This document shows positions 11,180 through 21,316 of a stretch of 64,000 nucleotides of DNA, one piece after another (position 1 is the first letter of the stretch; each line of letters begins with the position of its first letter). The position numbers and the translations under genes were made by a program. Source of the stretch: Halichondria panicea (lineage: Eukaryota > Porifera > Demospongiae > Suberitida > Halichondriidae); contig NC_087377.1 in assembly GCF_963675165.1 (NCBI RefSeq), positions 11,952,632 to 12,016,631 on the forward strand, read 5' to 3'. The notes under the pieces were generated by a model. That model saw only the letters and a program-made list of their open reading frames with translations. It was not told the DNA's origin and made no database searches.

Positions 11180-13500
11180 ATCTCACCAGTTTGAGCAGTG
11201 TCTCAGTGTGTTGATGTGTTGATGGTAGTGTCTGTGTTGTAGTGTCTCAGCATAGAGGGGGAGGAGGGACGACATTCGGTCACCACACCCACTCACACCA
11301 CTCAGCTCTCCAAGCAGGAGATTGAAACTGGAGGGAAGTGGGGCAAGATTAGAATTGCTATTACGTATAACTATTTACATCACAACACACAACACATTCA
11401 CAAGCTCACTTGAGGATTCTCTTGTGTACACTGGCCCACATTTATCTACCACAACATCTACAAAAGCACGTACCCTTATCACAAACACATTTGTACTAGC
11501 ATACCTTTATCCCATACCCCACGTACTACACCATAAGCTCCACACATTGTAATGGAAACACTACAACAGTACACTCAACAGTCGTCTCTCGTCAGACAAT
11601 CCTTGTATGTGTGTGCGTGATTGATAAGGATCTCAACTAACAATTTGTGCTGCAGAAATATCATGGATTTGGCTAGCTTGTCCATATTTGTGTTCCAAGC
11701 ACAAAAGCCACCACTTAAGTCTTTGTGGATGTGCTGCTCTACCAGCTGCACTCTCCTGGTCTGTGTGACCACACCCTCCAGGTCTCCTGAGAGTAGAGCC
11801 TCACACCCTCAGCCACATAGTACCTGAGGGGAAGGGAGAGATAGTGAAATAATTATAGTGGAACAATGAACAGAGGACGTACCCTACAAATTTCCTACGA
11901 AAAATAATTCCGAGCGAAGCAAGGCTCTAATCAGATTCATTTTAGTGGTGGTAGCTAGCTAGTGGACACATTCATTAGAACTATAGTGGCTTAATTTGGT
12001 TGCTGCAGACAGTACGGTTAATTTGACTTCAGTAGTTTTACAATCTGCAAGGACAATTAACCTCTCTACCGTGGTGAAAAACCTACTGTAAAGAATACAC
12101 GTAAAATGAAGTACAAATGGTACATGATATGCATCAGTCAACAAACACATTCTGTACTAGGGTGGGTGGATTTGGTAAAGACTGCAGAATGGATAAGCAA
12201 CAATCACACTGAGTCAAAACAGACAATAAAGACCCACTCTACAATAAACATTAAGAATTAAGGGTCGTAGCTTTGATGGAGGGCCTACTACCATGATTTG
12301 ATGAATATGATTATTACTGGTTGACTGGTAGCAAGTGTCACTGTGAGTATAGGTGTGGTTGCATCCCTCTGATCTGTGGACATACACAACTGGAAGGGAT
12401 TCAGAGAATAAAATGTTTCATGCTTGATAAAGGGAACTTCCAAGTATATTGGTCTATTCGAAGAAGTACGTACCAAAGTACATGTATGTTAGAATGAATG
12501 GCTTGTACACCGTCTCACTTTTAGTTTATACTCATTACCACTAACATGCCAATCACTTCTAACATATAAAAGGAAAGGGATTGGAAATGGAAGCGGTACA
12601 ATCCATGTTTCCCGGTGGTTTAATGGAGGCCGTTATTCTACATGCAGTGGCGTAGCATAGACGCTGAAGTTTATTCACTAAAAAAAGGTCATCACTTTTC
12701 CTCAGCAGTAAGCATGCGTATCAGATGGCCCTGCCCACATATCCATTACATGACATCATTCTAGTAACTATGCGCATACAGTACTGCAGAATAGATCGAC
12801 AGATTACAGTTTCAAGCTAAGTTGCAGTTGATGGAGCACAAAAGGAGGGGGGCTCTAGCCCCGTCAGCCCCCTCTGCCTACCCCACTGACATGAAGAAAA
12901 TTAATTATTAATTGCAACGGACTAGAACCAGTCACTATAGTGTCTGTGAGGGCGAGTAGCGTTGTTAGAGGTGCTGTATTGATGTTATATAGAGGACCTT
13001 TGTATGTAAGTCAGAGTAAAACCCCAAATACCAAAATAACTGTGTTTTGTGTTTTGGGTGAGATCCAGAGGGGGCAATTTTCTGCCAGCCAATCTTAATC
13101 CAGCTAAAGGAGATGTAGTGCTAATAAAACCTTCCTGATGCATTTATAACTGTTAAAAGCAGCTGTAAGACACAGCTTACCTCCCAATAACAGCTGGTAA
13201 AGAATATTTATACAATACCTGCCTGAATGCCTGAATGATCGTCTCTTATAGCAGAGTAATGCTATCGTTTCCACTAATTAAAAAGTGAAACACAGATAAG
13301 ATCAAGGGCATTCTAATCACAAGCATCAAGTCTATGTACGTTAGCACGTGATCCGCTTCTGTTTCCAATCCCTTTATAATAATCTATGCTTCTAACAGTA
13401 CTAGTGACTGCATACTCACCAGCCTCACAAATAGTCAAGAGTTTCTGAGAGATCTCATTGAGATGATCTGCCAGCTCCAGCAACTCTTCATCCATCAATC
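11180..13500 (-). pseudogene. Decayed exons of the minus-strand neighbour gene (copy B)
   Basis: Read on the minus strand: an N-terminal exon at about 13418-13497 (MMDEELLELADHLNEISQ, then KLLTICEAG and a GTGAGT donor), a second island at about 11715-11825 matching the YYVTDMRLYSQ exon at 3.5 kb but with indels, and a third at about 11180-11325 (GDRVSSLLPL-type segment, ending in LLETLLKL before a GTGAG donor in better copies). 11000-11480 is also nearly collinear with 46830-47330. Between the islands (11830-13400) is AT-rich dispersed repeat, partly shared with 1940-2160 and 40980-41170. The parent gene is not identified. Copies elsewhere argue for a once-real gene now fragmentary here. Confidence 0.4.
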
Positions 13501-13770
13501 ACTTCACAAAACAGACGGTAAAGATCCACTACACAATAAACATCAAGTGAGACAAGGGTACTAGCTCTGATAAAGGGTCATGCAATCTACAACTATTATT
13601 TGAAGTAAGGGTCACAGTAGAAAAGACATAGCTAGCTTGCAGCTAGAGTTAGTCTACTGCTTTTCACTCCAGCATGATGTTTAGTTAACACTCGTAGACT
13701 ACCAAGTTAAATCAACTTCTCTAATCTTGTATAGATCTAGTTAATTTGGTAAAGAGTATTAACTAAACAT

Positions 13771-13794
13771 ATGTCATATCATATGATATGACAT
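13771..13794. repeat. Perfect 24 bp palindrome
   Basis: atgtcatatcat is followed immediately by its reverse complement atgatatgacat, with a further aaac/gttt pairing two bases out on one side. It lies about 75-135 bp upstream of the receptor gene 3 signal-peptide exon. Its role is unknown. Confidence 0.7.
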
Positions 13795-13845
13795 GTTTAC
13801 AGTTGGAACTTAGCTTAGTTAAATCATAGAGCTAGATGTAGCTCT

Positions 13846-15918
13846 GTGATATTGTCTTGGCCTAATTTCTTATTTTTACTTTTGCTTTATAGACACACAG
13901 CTACAGGTGAGTCCAATACAGTATCTAAAATATATATACTAGATCTCCATACCATTAACTTCAACAGAGGCCTCTCTGGTGTCCAACAGCAGTGTTACAT
14001 GTCCTGGAGAGGCAGTTCTGTTCACATGCTCTGTGCCTGGTGATATGTCTAGTGTACTGAGATGGCAAGTCGATCCTCCAGCAGAGTCTGGGTTAATGAC
14101 TATGCAAAGTACACTCTTCCTTGGTTCTCTAGTCGGTCGAAGGGACACATTTGGATTTGGAGTGATCATGTTTGAGGCTGTTCTTGTGAGCAGTGACGGA
14201 GTAAACCTGACTTCTACTCTCATCAACCTCAGTGAAGTGTCTGTACTGGATGGAAGCATTGTCACCTGTACTTTAAATGGTCTTACAGTTGTTGAACTAC
14301 AGCAGACAATATTGGTTGCTGGTGAGGAGCTATCTTTACTAATCTAGCACAGTCTCTTATATTGATGTCACACACAGGTAATCCAACCTCTCCACTAAAC
14401 CCAAGATTATCCTCCACTCTAAATCAACCCAGTTCCTCTAATATCTCTCTGGACTGGGAGGCTCCCTCCTCTACTGGTGGTGTGTCTATCAGGTATGTCC
14501 TCATTATCTCCCCAACATCTCTCTCCGGGTCACCAGTCACTGTGGACACCACCTTAGCACAAATCACTGTCTCCTACAACGTTATATACAATGTGACTAT
14601 CAGAGCTGACAACTGTGCTGGAATGAATGAAACTAGAATTGTGAATCTGAGTAAGCTCATTAAACGTAATGTACATTGTATATCTATGCTCTTTCTCTTA
14701 CAGTTGTGTGCCCCACACCGTCTACTGCTGCTAGTGTGACTATCATCAACACACCTCCTGTCACTATTGGTGGATCCATGCTCACCTTCACTTGCAGTGG
14801 AGACAATGAAGTGAGAACCTCAACCTGCGGCAGTAGTGGATGGTCTCCTGACCCTGGGACCTTTGACTGCAGCAGTCCGATTACAGGTATATAATCTTAA
14901 TCATAAATTTGTACATGCTTCTTTTCATTGGTGTCCTCATTAGATCCCCCAGTCACCTGTGGCTCTCCTGATGCACCATCCAGAGGTAGTGTGGACATCA
15001 GTGGTGGGACACCACCCTTCTCACTGGGTTCAGAGGTAACCTATCGCTGTGACGAGGGACTGTTCCCCCCTAATGTGAGGACCAGCACATGCACTGATGT
15101 GGGAGGTAGGGGAGAGTGGGTGGAGAATCCTGGGAGCTTGATGTGCAGGGAGAGACCAGGTGAAATGTAGTTGATCAGAACAAAATTTTCCTGCGAAAAA
15201 ATAATTTTTGTCTGCATGATCTGTCTACAATTGTATTCAATGGCAGGTCATATAATATTGGGTGCTCATGTTGAGCTGATGAGATACAAACATCTGTCAT
15301 GTGCTATAGTCATAGTATAATCATATGATACAGATATTTTCTGACCGTCCATATCATTATAGTCAACTGCACTGTACCTGTTGAGCCCTGCACAACGGTG
15401 CTATAGTGGACCATGAGAGGTTGAACAAGACAGTGTTGGAGGGAACAGTGCTGACTTACCATATGCAGTGTGACAATCGACTTTCATTGACTGGACCCAA
15501 CACCATTACTTGCACTAATGCTGGAGTCTGGAGCACTGAGCCTGAGGCAATCATGTGTGTACTTATGCATGACTGAAGGTGATATACAATTATATATAGA
15601 TGAGCTTTGTAATTGTTCGCTATTTATATACTACCGGTATCTCATCTAACAGTTTCTACTGTCGCTTCCTTGTCCACTTCTGCAACTGTCGCTATCAGTG
15701 TGGTCATCACTTTCATTGTCACTCTAGTCATTGGGTTCCTCACTGGACTGCTGGTGATGCATCTTTTCTCTCGTAAGAAAGCAGTGTACTTCCCAGCAAC
15801 TGAAGGACAATCTAATGTACGACCTACTGCACCAAATGGTCCTGTTTATGAGGAGGTGTCACCCAAAGAGGAGATTGAACTCAACACAAACCAAGCATAC
15901 GGACCAGTAGGACTGTGA
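13846..15918 (+). CDS. Receptor gene 3, subfamily B (Ig-FN3-CCP x2-TM)
   Basis: Exons: signal peptide ending at 13906 (about 13846-13906), Ig-like 13968-14321, FN3 14378-14650, CCP1 14704-14886, CCP2 14944-15159 and TM/tail 15653-15918, all in phase 1. The hydrophobic leader (ILSWPNFLFLLLLYRH) has no in-frame ATG in its exon, so translation probably starts on a short upstream exon I could not place; 13846 is only the left edge of the visible open frame. Ig signature: VTCPGEAVLFTC, RW, then SIVTC. FN3 has SSTGGVSIRYVL. The TM has GFLTG, and the tail has RKKAVY, YEEV and NQAYGPVGL. A third CCP exon (15363-15578) is broken; skipping it keeps the frame. 3' flank homology pairs this gene with the pseudogene at 52.2-54.9 kb. 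Confidence 0.8.
15363..15578 (+). pseudogene. Broken CCP3 exon of receptor gene 3
   Basis: This is homologous to the intact exons at 50528-50731 and 59128-59331, with acceptor and donor preserved. Small insertions of +2, +6 and +4 relative to the intact copies shift the frame, and TAG appears at 15404-15406. The total length is still a multiple of three. The flanking exons are phase 1-1, so a transcript that skips this exon remains open. Confidence 0.75.
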
Positions 15919-16627
15919 AACTCATTCACTTTAGTATTCAACGAGTTATAATTAATTGCTATCATTCTGGCATTTCGTTTGTTTTACAGACTATCATGAT
16001 AGACGCTATAGTGTTTTATCCTTCGTATAATTATTATAATTATATATATAACCTATACGTAGAGATTGTCTCAATATAATAATTTATTTTGCATTCCCTA
16101 ATACAGGCAGGAGGTCATTTTTTGCTGTAAATTGTCATTATTATAACGTGGTGTTTTTGACTTCCTCAAAGAAATAGAATGAAGTGGTGTGGTTCCTTTG
16201 AAATAAGTGATCAAACTCAACAGTTTTTATAACTATGCCTCGGTGTGGTGGTAGTATGTGCATTATACTCTAGCTTTCAGTATACTATTGTTTTCCTTGC
16301 AACTTTCATTATATATTCAGCATCAGACGTTCATTGAGAACAATGTAAACAATACATGTACGTAGCACTACATCTGTTCACATATTTAGCAAAGAGTAGT
16401 AAGAAAAAACAACAAATAATTATACAACTGCATGTTACTGTTCTGTCAGACTTGTCCAGATTCCTGCAGCAAATATAAATCACAGTACATAAAGTACTCG
16501 TAAGAAAAACAATTATTAATGAGTGGTGCAAGCTGCGCAGTGATAATGCCTCTCGCCATGTTTTGCTTCTGTCACTCAAAAAGAATTATAGAGACAGAAA
16601 CTAGACATTACGCAATGCCGGACTCAC
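15919..16627. other. 3' flank of receptor gene 3
   Basis: No gene is seen. 15919-16330 matches 54943-55330 downstream of the pseudogene at 52.2 kb. Near 16105-16195 it contains a block (tgctgtaaa, ctgacttcct-like, aatagaa) that also lies directly upstream of the receptor genes at 49142 and 57653. 16525-16590 matches the 3' flank of receptor gene 4 (22995-23060). Confidence 0.5.
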
Positions 16628-17725
16628 ATTGGATTGTGTTGTTCTATTCTCCCTCTAAGGATCATTCTCCCTAGCAGCTGACAGAGTAAGGTGAGACAGT
16701 CCACTCCAGCAGACTGCACCAGGGCATTGTCACATGTACAGCTCTGTGAGGGTGGAGGGGGAGTACATGTAAATAACTGGCATTACCTATTAAACAATGG
16801 ACACAAAAGTGTTTTGGAGCAAACGTTAACCTGTGCTATTGTAAAAATAATGTCTTCTATACAGCGTTGGAGCGACATTATTGAACACACTCAAAGAAAA
16901 TGGATAACGAAACAGAAAGAGAGTATTAGAACAACATTGAACACATGCATGCACTCAAAATAAATGTAGCGTAGTCACAGTGCAACACAAATACAAGCAA
17001 TTAAATGTACTGTGGAATCCACTACTCTGTTTCAGTGAAGCACTGGTGTCTAAGAAATTTCAACCCACACACTGTCACTATAAAACAACTGGAGAGCTAG
17101 CTACTTTCATACATCTACTCATCTCACCAGTTTGAGCAGTGTCTCCAGGAGGTTGATGTGTTTAGGGTAGTATCTGTGTTGTAGTGTCTCAGCAGAGAGG
17201 GGGAGGAGGGAGGACATTCGGTCACCACACCCACTTACACTACTCAGCTCTCCAGCAGGAGAAGGAACTGGAGGGGGTGTACAATGGGTTAAAACTACCA
17301 TTATTATTATACGTACTCTACCTCAATGGATAACACACAACACATTCACAAGCTGTACACAACACTTGTGTCACTGGCTGATACAGTGACCACCACATTT
17401 ATCTACCGACTATACAGCACATCTACAAAAGTGCACCTAATCCACATGTCACATCAACATACCTTTATCCCATACCACACTCAATCTCATCTCCACACAC
17501 AACATGCATGCACACACCCTCACCCCTCATTCTCTCCCACGGCTCTCCCGGCTTTGTGATAGTGTGAGTCCACACATCCTCCCCTCCTCATTTTGGGAGC
17601 CAATGAACCACACGAGTACATCTGCTGGTCTGTATGAGTCGGGTCGTCATGGATATGCTGTACCACCCCAAATACAGACGGTCCAGATCAATACCATGCA
17701 CAGGAGCTGAGGAAGGGGGAGGATG
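16628..17725 (-). pseudogene. Exon remnants of the minus-strand neighbour gene (copy C)
   Basis: Three exon-like islands on the minus strand. At about 17510-17725 is the exon whose cleanest copy (30.4 kb) begins after a strong polypyrimidine tract and reads HYHKPGELWEKNEG near its end. At 17128-17249 the frame is open and reads SGCGDRMSSLLPLSAETLQ, ending in HINLLETLLKL at a GTGAG donor. At 16628-16743 the frame is open and reads DNALVQSAGVDCLTLLCQLL, then GRMILRGRIEQHNP, with a GTGAGT donor. The helical, leucine-rich pattern is HEAT/ARM-like. The family is not identified. 17330-17500 between islands is AT-rich, with no gene seen. Confidence 0.45.
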
Positions 17726-17768
17726 AACAATAGTAAAACAATTCAATCGTAAACACAATCATCAATAG

Positions 17769-17878
17769 CTAAGGATTGGAGTTATGCTCTCGTCGGATTT
17801 CTTGTTTCCACACTTTTTTGTGGTTCCCCTGGCCAATCCTAGCAATTTTTCACATTGCAAATGTTTTTCTAGTCGGAT
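17769..17878. mobile_element. Solo terminal repeat of a foldback element
   Basis: ggattggagttatgctctcg ... through gtttttctagtcggat matches the right terminal repeat of the element at 55352-55877 almost base for base. No left end is present nearby. Confidence 0.7.
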
Positions 17879-17957
17879 ATATATAGGGCTGGGGTTTATG
17901 GTAGTTAAACCCCACCCAGTTGCTATGATACAGACCCCAAGTGGGGTATATAAAATA

Positions 17958-18065
17958 GTTAGATACTGTTTAGGAGGTATCTATGGAAATTATAAGCCCA
18001 AAGGCCTGCTTATGAGTGCCTGCGGGCTTATAATTCCCATAGATACTGACTAAACAGTATCTAAC
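17958..18065. mobile_element. Short inverted-repeat element, about 40 bp arms
   Basis: The left arm gttagatactgtttagg...atctatgg...ttataagccc is mirrored by gggcttataa...ccatagat...ctaaacagtatctaac. It is 108 bp overall with no coding content. A second foldback (tagtctcgcgagcagac / gtctgctcgcgagacta) follows at about 18221-18287. Confidence 0.65.
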
Positions 18066-18106
18066 GAGTTTAGTTGCTAGGTTCATTTCAAAAACTAACC
18101 GAAAGA

Positions 18107-18460
18107 ATGGACGCAGACGAAGACATAGGCCTAGACAAGCTCTTTTCTGAAGAAGTACTCGGCATAATAACGACCGAGCCCAAAGACCCCGCCCTCTACG
18201 ACATAAATGTGGAGGCGGAGTAGTCTCGCGAGCAGACATGGGAGGGAGGGAAGTTCCCTCTAGAACAAGTCTGCTCGCGAGACTAGAGGCGGAGCTGGCT
18301 ACTCTTTCTACAGAACAAAGAAAGGAGGAGGAGCTGGACGAGCCAACAGAATTTCTTATTGAGTGACCTGAAATCCGAGGAACTATCCGAGAACCTGAAA
18401 TGCTTCATTTTTCAGATTCGGAAGAACGATGGCTCAGAATTTCCTGTATTAACAGCGACT
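18107..18460 (+). pseudogene. Fragment resembling a DUF3504/Crypton-type protein
   Basis: An ATG at about 18107 opens a short acidic frame (MDADEDIGLDKLFSEEVLG) that stops at 18221-18223 where the foldback begins. After it, another frame reads LKSEELSENLKCFIFQIRKN then DGSEFP. The pattern L...F....RK.DGSE(Y/F) resembles the start of the DUF3504 domain shared by Crypton-derived and QRICH1/ZMYM-type proteins; I recall this rather than prove it. The frame ends after LTATEHYN. It is probably a transposon-derived relic; 18460-18700 shows nothing further. Confidence 0.3.
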
Positions 18461-18699
18461 GAACATTATAATTTTATGTCATTACCAAAAACACTTCTCA
18501 TTGTTTTTTATAATACAATCTACAAGTTTGAAAAACAAAATGGTTGTTGTGAACATGAAAATTACAGGTTTATATGAGAATTTACAGGTTAATATGGGAA
18601 ATGTAAACCCTGTACCGACCAATCAGATTGCTGGATTCTGGGCTACTAGTAACTAAAATAATATAATAATAGGTGTCTTATAATTATATGCATGTGTAT

Positions 18700-20215
18700 A
18701 ATAGGTGTCGTACTAAGAGAGAGGATGAACAATATAAGAAGGCTATAGGCTTATAACCAATTATGATAACGCAGTAATTTTTATTCTAGAATAATGGCGA
18801 AAAATATTTGGTGCTATAATAACAGGCCTATAAGATGCATATAGTATGTACCCTGTATGGTGATGTTGGTGTGTGTACACTGTATGGTGGTGATGGTGTG
18901 TACACTGTATGGTGATGTTGGTGTGTGTACACTGTGTGGTGATGTTAGTGTGTACACTGTATGGTGATGTTGGTGTGTACACTGTATGGTGATGCTGGTG
19001 TGTGTACACTGTATGGTGATGTTGGTGTGTGTACACTGTATGGTGATGTTGGTGTGTACACAGTATGGTGATGTTGGTGTGTGTACACTGTACGGTGATG
19101 TTGGTGTATACACTGTATGGTGATGTTGGTGTGTGTACACTGTATGGTGGATGGTGTGTACACTGTATGGTGATGTTGGTGTGTGTACACTGTGTGGTGA
19201 TGTTAGTGTGTACACTGTATGGTGATGTTGGTGTGTACACTGTATGGTGATGCTGGTGTGTGTACACTGTATGGTGATGTTGGTGTGTGTACACTGTATG
19301 GTGATGTTGGTGTGTACACAGTATGGTGATGTTGGTGTGTGTACACTGTACGGTGATGTTGGTGTATACACTGTATGGTGATGTTGGTGTGTATGTATGG
19401 TGATGTTGGTGTGTATGTATGGTGATGTTGGTGTGTGTACCCTGTATGGTGATGTTGGTGTGTGTACACTGTATGGTGGTGATGGTGTGTACACTGTATG
19501 GTGATGTTGGTGTGTGTACACTGTGTGGTGATGTTAGTGTGTACACTGTATGGTGATGTTGGTGTGTACACTGTATGGTGATGCTGGTGTGTGTACACTG
19601 TATGGTGATGTTGGTGTGTGTACACTGTATGGTGATGTTGGTGTGTACACAGTATGGTGATGTTGGTGTGTGTACACTGTACGGTGATGTTGGTGTATAC
19701 ACTGTATGGTGATGTTGGTGTGTGTACACTGTATGGTGGATGGTGTGTACACTGTATGGTGATGTTGGTGTGTGTACACTGTGTGGTGATGTTAGTGTGT
19801 ACACTGTATGGTGATGTTGGTGTGTACACTGTATGGTGATGCTGGTGTGTGTACACTGTATGGTGATGTTGGTGTGTGTACACTGTATGGTGATGTTGGT
19901 GTGTACACAGTATGGTGATGTTGGTGTGTGTACACTGTACGGTGATGTTGGTGTATACACTGTATGGTGATGTTGGTGTGTATGTATGGTGATGTTGGTG
20001 TGTGTACACTGTATGGTGATGTTGGTGTGTGTACACTGTAAGGTGATGTTGGTGTGTACACTGTATGGTGATGTTGGTGTGTGTACATACATGTTTAAGC
20101 AAACTAGACACTATCATGGACTGCTTTAACTGTAATGAGACGGTGGTTGAAATAAAACTTGTAGGCGATTTTCGAAAGCGACAAAAAACACTGTTTTCTA
20201 ATCACGTTGCTTTAT
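18700..20215. repeat. Dispersed element carrying the large minisatellite
   Basis: The left flank (gtcgtactaagagagaggat, ttggtgctataataacaggc) and right flank (aaactagacactatcatgga, ttttcgaaagcgacaaaaaa) match copies at 3.77-5.59 and 43.95-44.2 kb and the right flank inside receptor gene 7 (45.40-45.56 kb). The tandem array occupies 18840-20095. The array is therefore a variable-length interior of a dispersed sequence. Confidence 0.75.
18840..20095. repeat. 24-27 bp minisatellite with 258 bp and 589 bp higher-order periods
   Basis: The basic unit is tgatgttggtgtgtgtacac plus tgtatgg, with shorter variants lacking gt pairs. A variant unit containing gatgttagtg recurs at 18941, 19199, 19530 and 19788: spacing 258, 331, 258, so a 589 bp block with an internal 258 bp repeat is duplicated. 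Unit lengths that avoid stops create long spurious frames on the minus strand (HTNITIQCT repeats), which are not genes. Confidence 0.9.
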
Positions 20216-20220
20216 AATTA

Positions 20221-21040
20221 CAGTAGACTCTCGCTATTCCGGCTCTCTGAAGACCCGGCTACCTCGATACACCGGCCATTTGGCTTGGCACGGAATGCTA
20301 GCTATATGTTTACTGCACAAAACTCACCCTGAAGTATGGCCACTCGCTATTCCGTTTACCGGCCAGTGCTGGCTGTCCCAAACAAGGTTTTCAATGTAAC
20401 TTTATACGTATATTACGGCCGGATATGACGTTTTGGGTGTGATTTAGCAAATAAAATTGGATTGAGAACAGAATGATTCATTATCCTTCATTATCCTCGA
20501 GACAAGAACCGCAAAAGTGTCATTAGATTCGAGGTAAGGTCGTTTTTAAGCCGCAGCTATTTCCTGAGCTATAGCCACCTCGCTATTCCAGCCAAGCTGC
20601 ATGGTCCCAAGGGTGACCCAGAGGAGGAATGCCAGTGTCAAAAGGTCACTAATTAAAACACCACGTGGCCTATGTTTTACATGTTTCTTTATAATCACAG
20701 CAGAAATTGGTTGAGCTATCGCGCCCCAGTTGAATCAGCTTGAGAGAGGAGATCCAGGATTTAATTGCAACCTTTGACCTTTTATTGTATTTTTCGAAAC
20801 CACAAGATATGGAAATTAGCCTTCCGTGGCTAGGGTATAAATTTTGATGTACTGGCTTGCTGCACTGGATAGATCTAGGTATAGTAAGCTTTCCAAGCAG
20901 GCATATAAAGAACAGAAGCGCTAAGCTGCTATATGCAGCAAAGGTCAAGAACCCAGAACAAATCCTTCATTAAACGTGACCCTATTGACCCTGGCGTTCC
21001 TCCTCTGAGGGTGACCGAACTAACGAGAGTCTACTGTATA
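20221..21040. mobile_element. pogo/Tigger-like element, about 820 bp
   Basis: The left end cagtagactctcgctattcc and the right end, ending ccgaactaacgagagtctactg, are inverted copies with a few mismatches. Terminal CAGTAGA.CTCGCTA.TCCGG sequences are typical of pogo/Tigger-type elements. No full transposase frame is present. It is inserted between the minisatellite unit and the promoter-proximal block of receptor gene 4. Confidence 0.65.
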
Positions 21041-21186
21041 GCTTCACGATCATTCCCCCATGTTATAATGAACGTAAAAAGTTATTGTGTCCGTTTTGCC
21101 GCTGTGCATGTGCAATGAAGCTCAATGCACGGGGTGAATGCTCTATAAGCATCTTGTTATAATTATATTATATTATTGTTACATAT

Positions 21187-21316
21187 CATATTGTCTACGA
21201 AAACTGGAAGTGTAATTAAAAGAAGCCATGAATAAATTATCATAAAGGAAGTAAACAAGGCGGTTGTGTAGTAGCAATCACATTGAAACCTTCTCACTGT
21301 CAAGAAATAATTAGAG
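21187..21316 (+). promoter_or_regulatory. Conserved 5' flank of subfamily A, gene 4 version
   Basis: It contains ACTGGAAGTG at 21194-21203 (ETS-type core) and AAAGGAAGTAAACAA at 21244-21258, where a GGAA core directly abuts a forkhead-type GTAAACAA, followed by cacattgaaaccttctcact up to the ATG. The same blocks precede the genes at 42068 and 44300. The regulatory role is inferred. Confidence 0.5.

Noticed and set aside
18761-20092. A 443-codon minus-strand open frame of HTNITIQCT-type repeats
   Set aside because: It is the translation of the 24-27 bp minisatellite; other frames of the same array are equally open, and the unit varies in length out of frame.
18840-20095. CRISPR-like repeat array
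   Set aside because: There are no unique spacers: the whole unit is tandemly repeated, and the host is eukaryotic.
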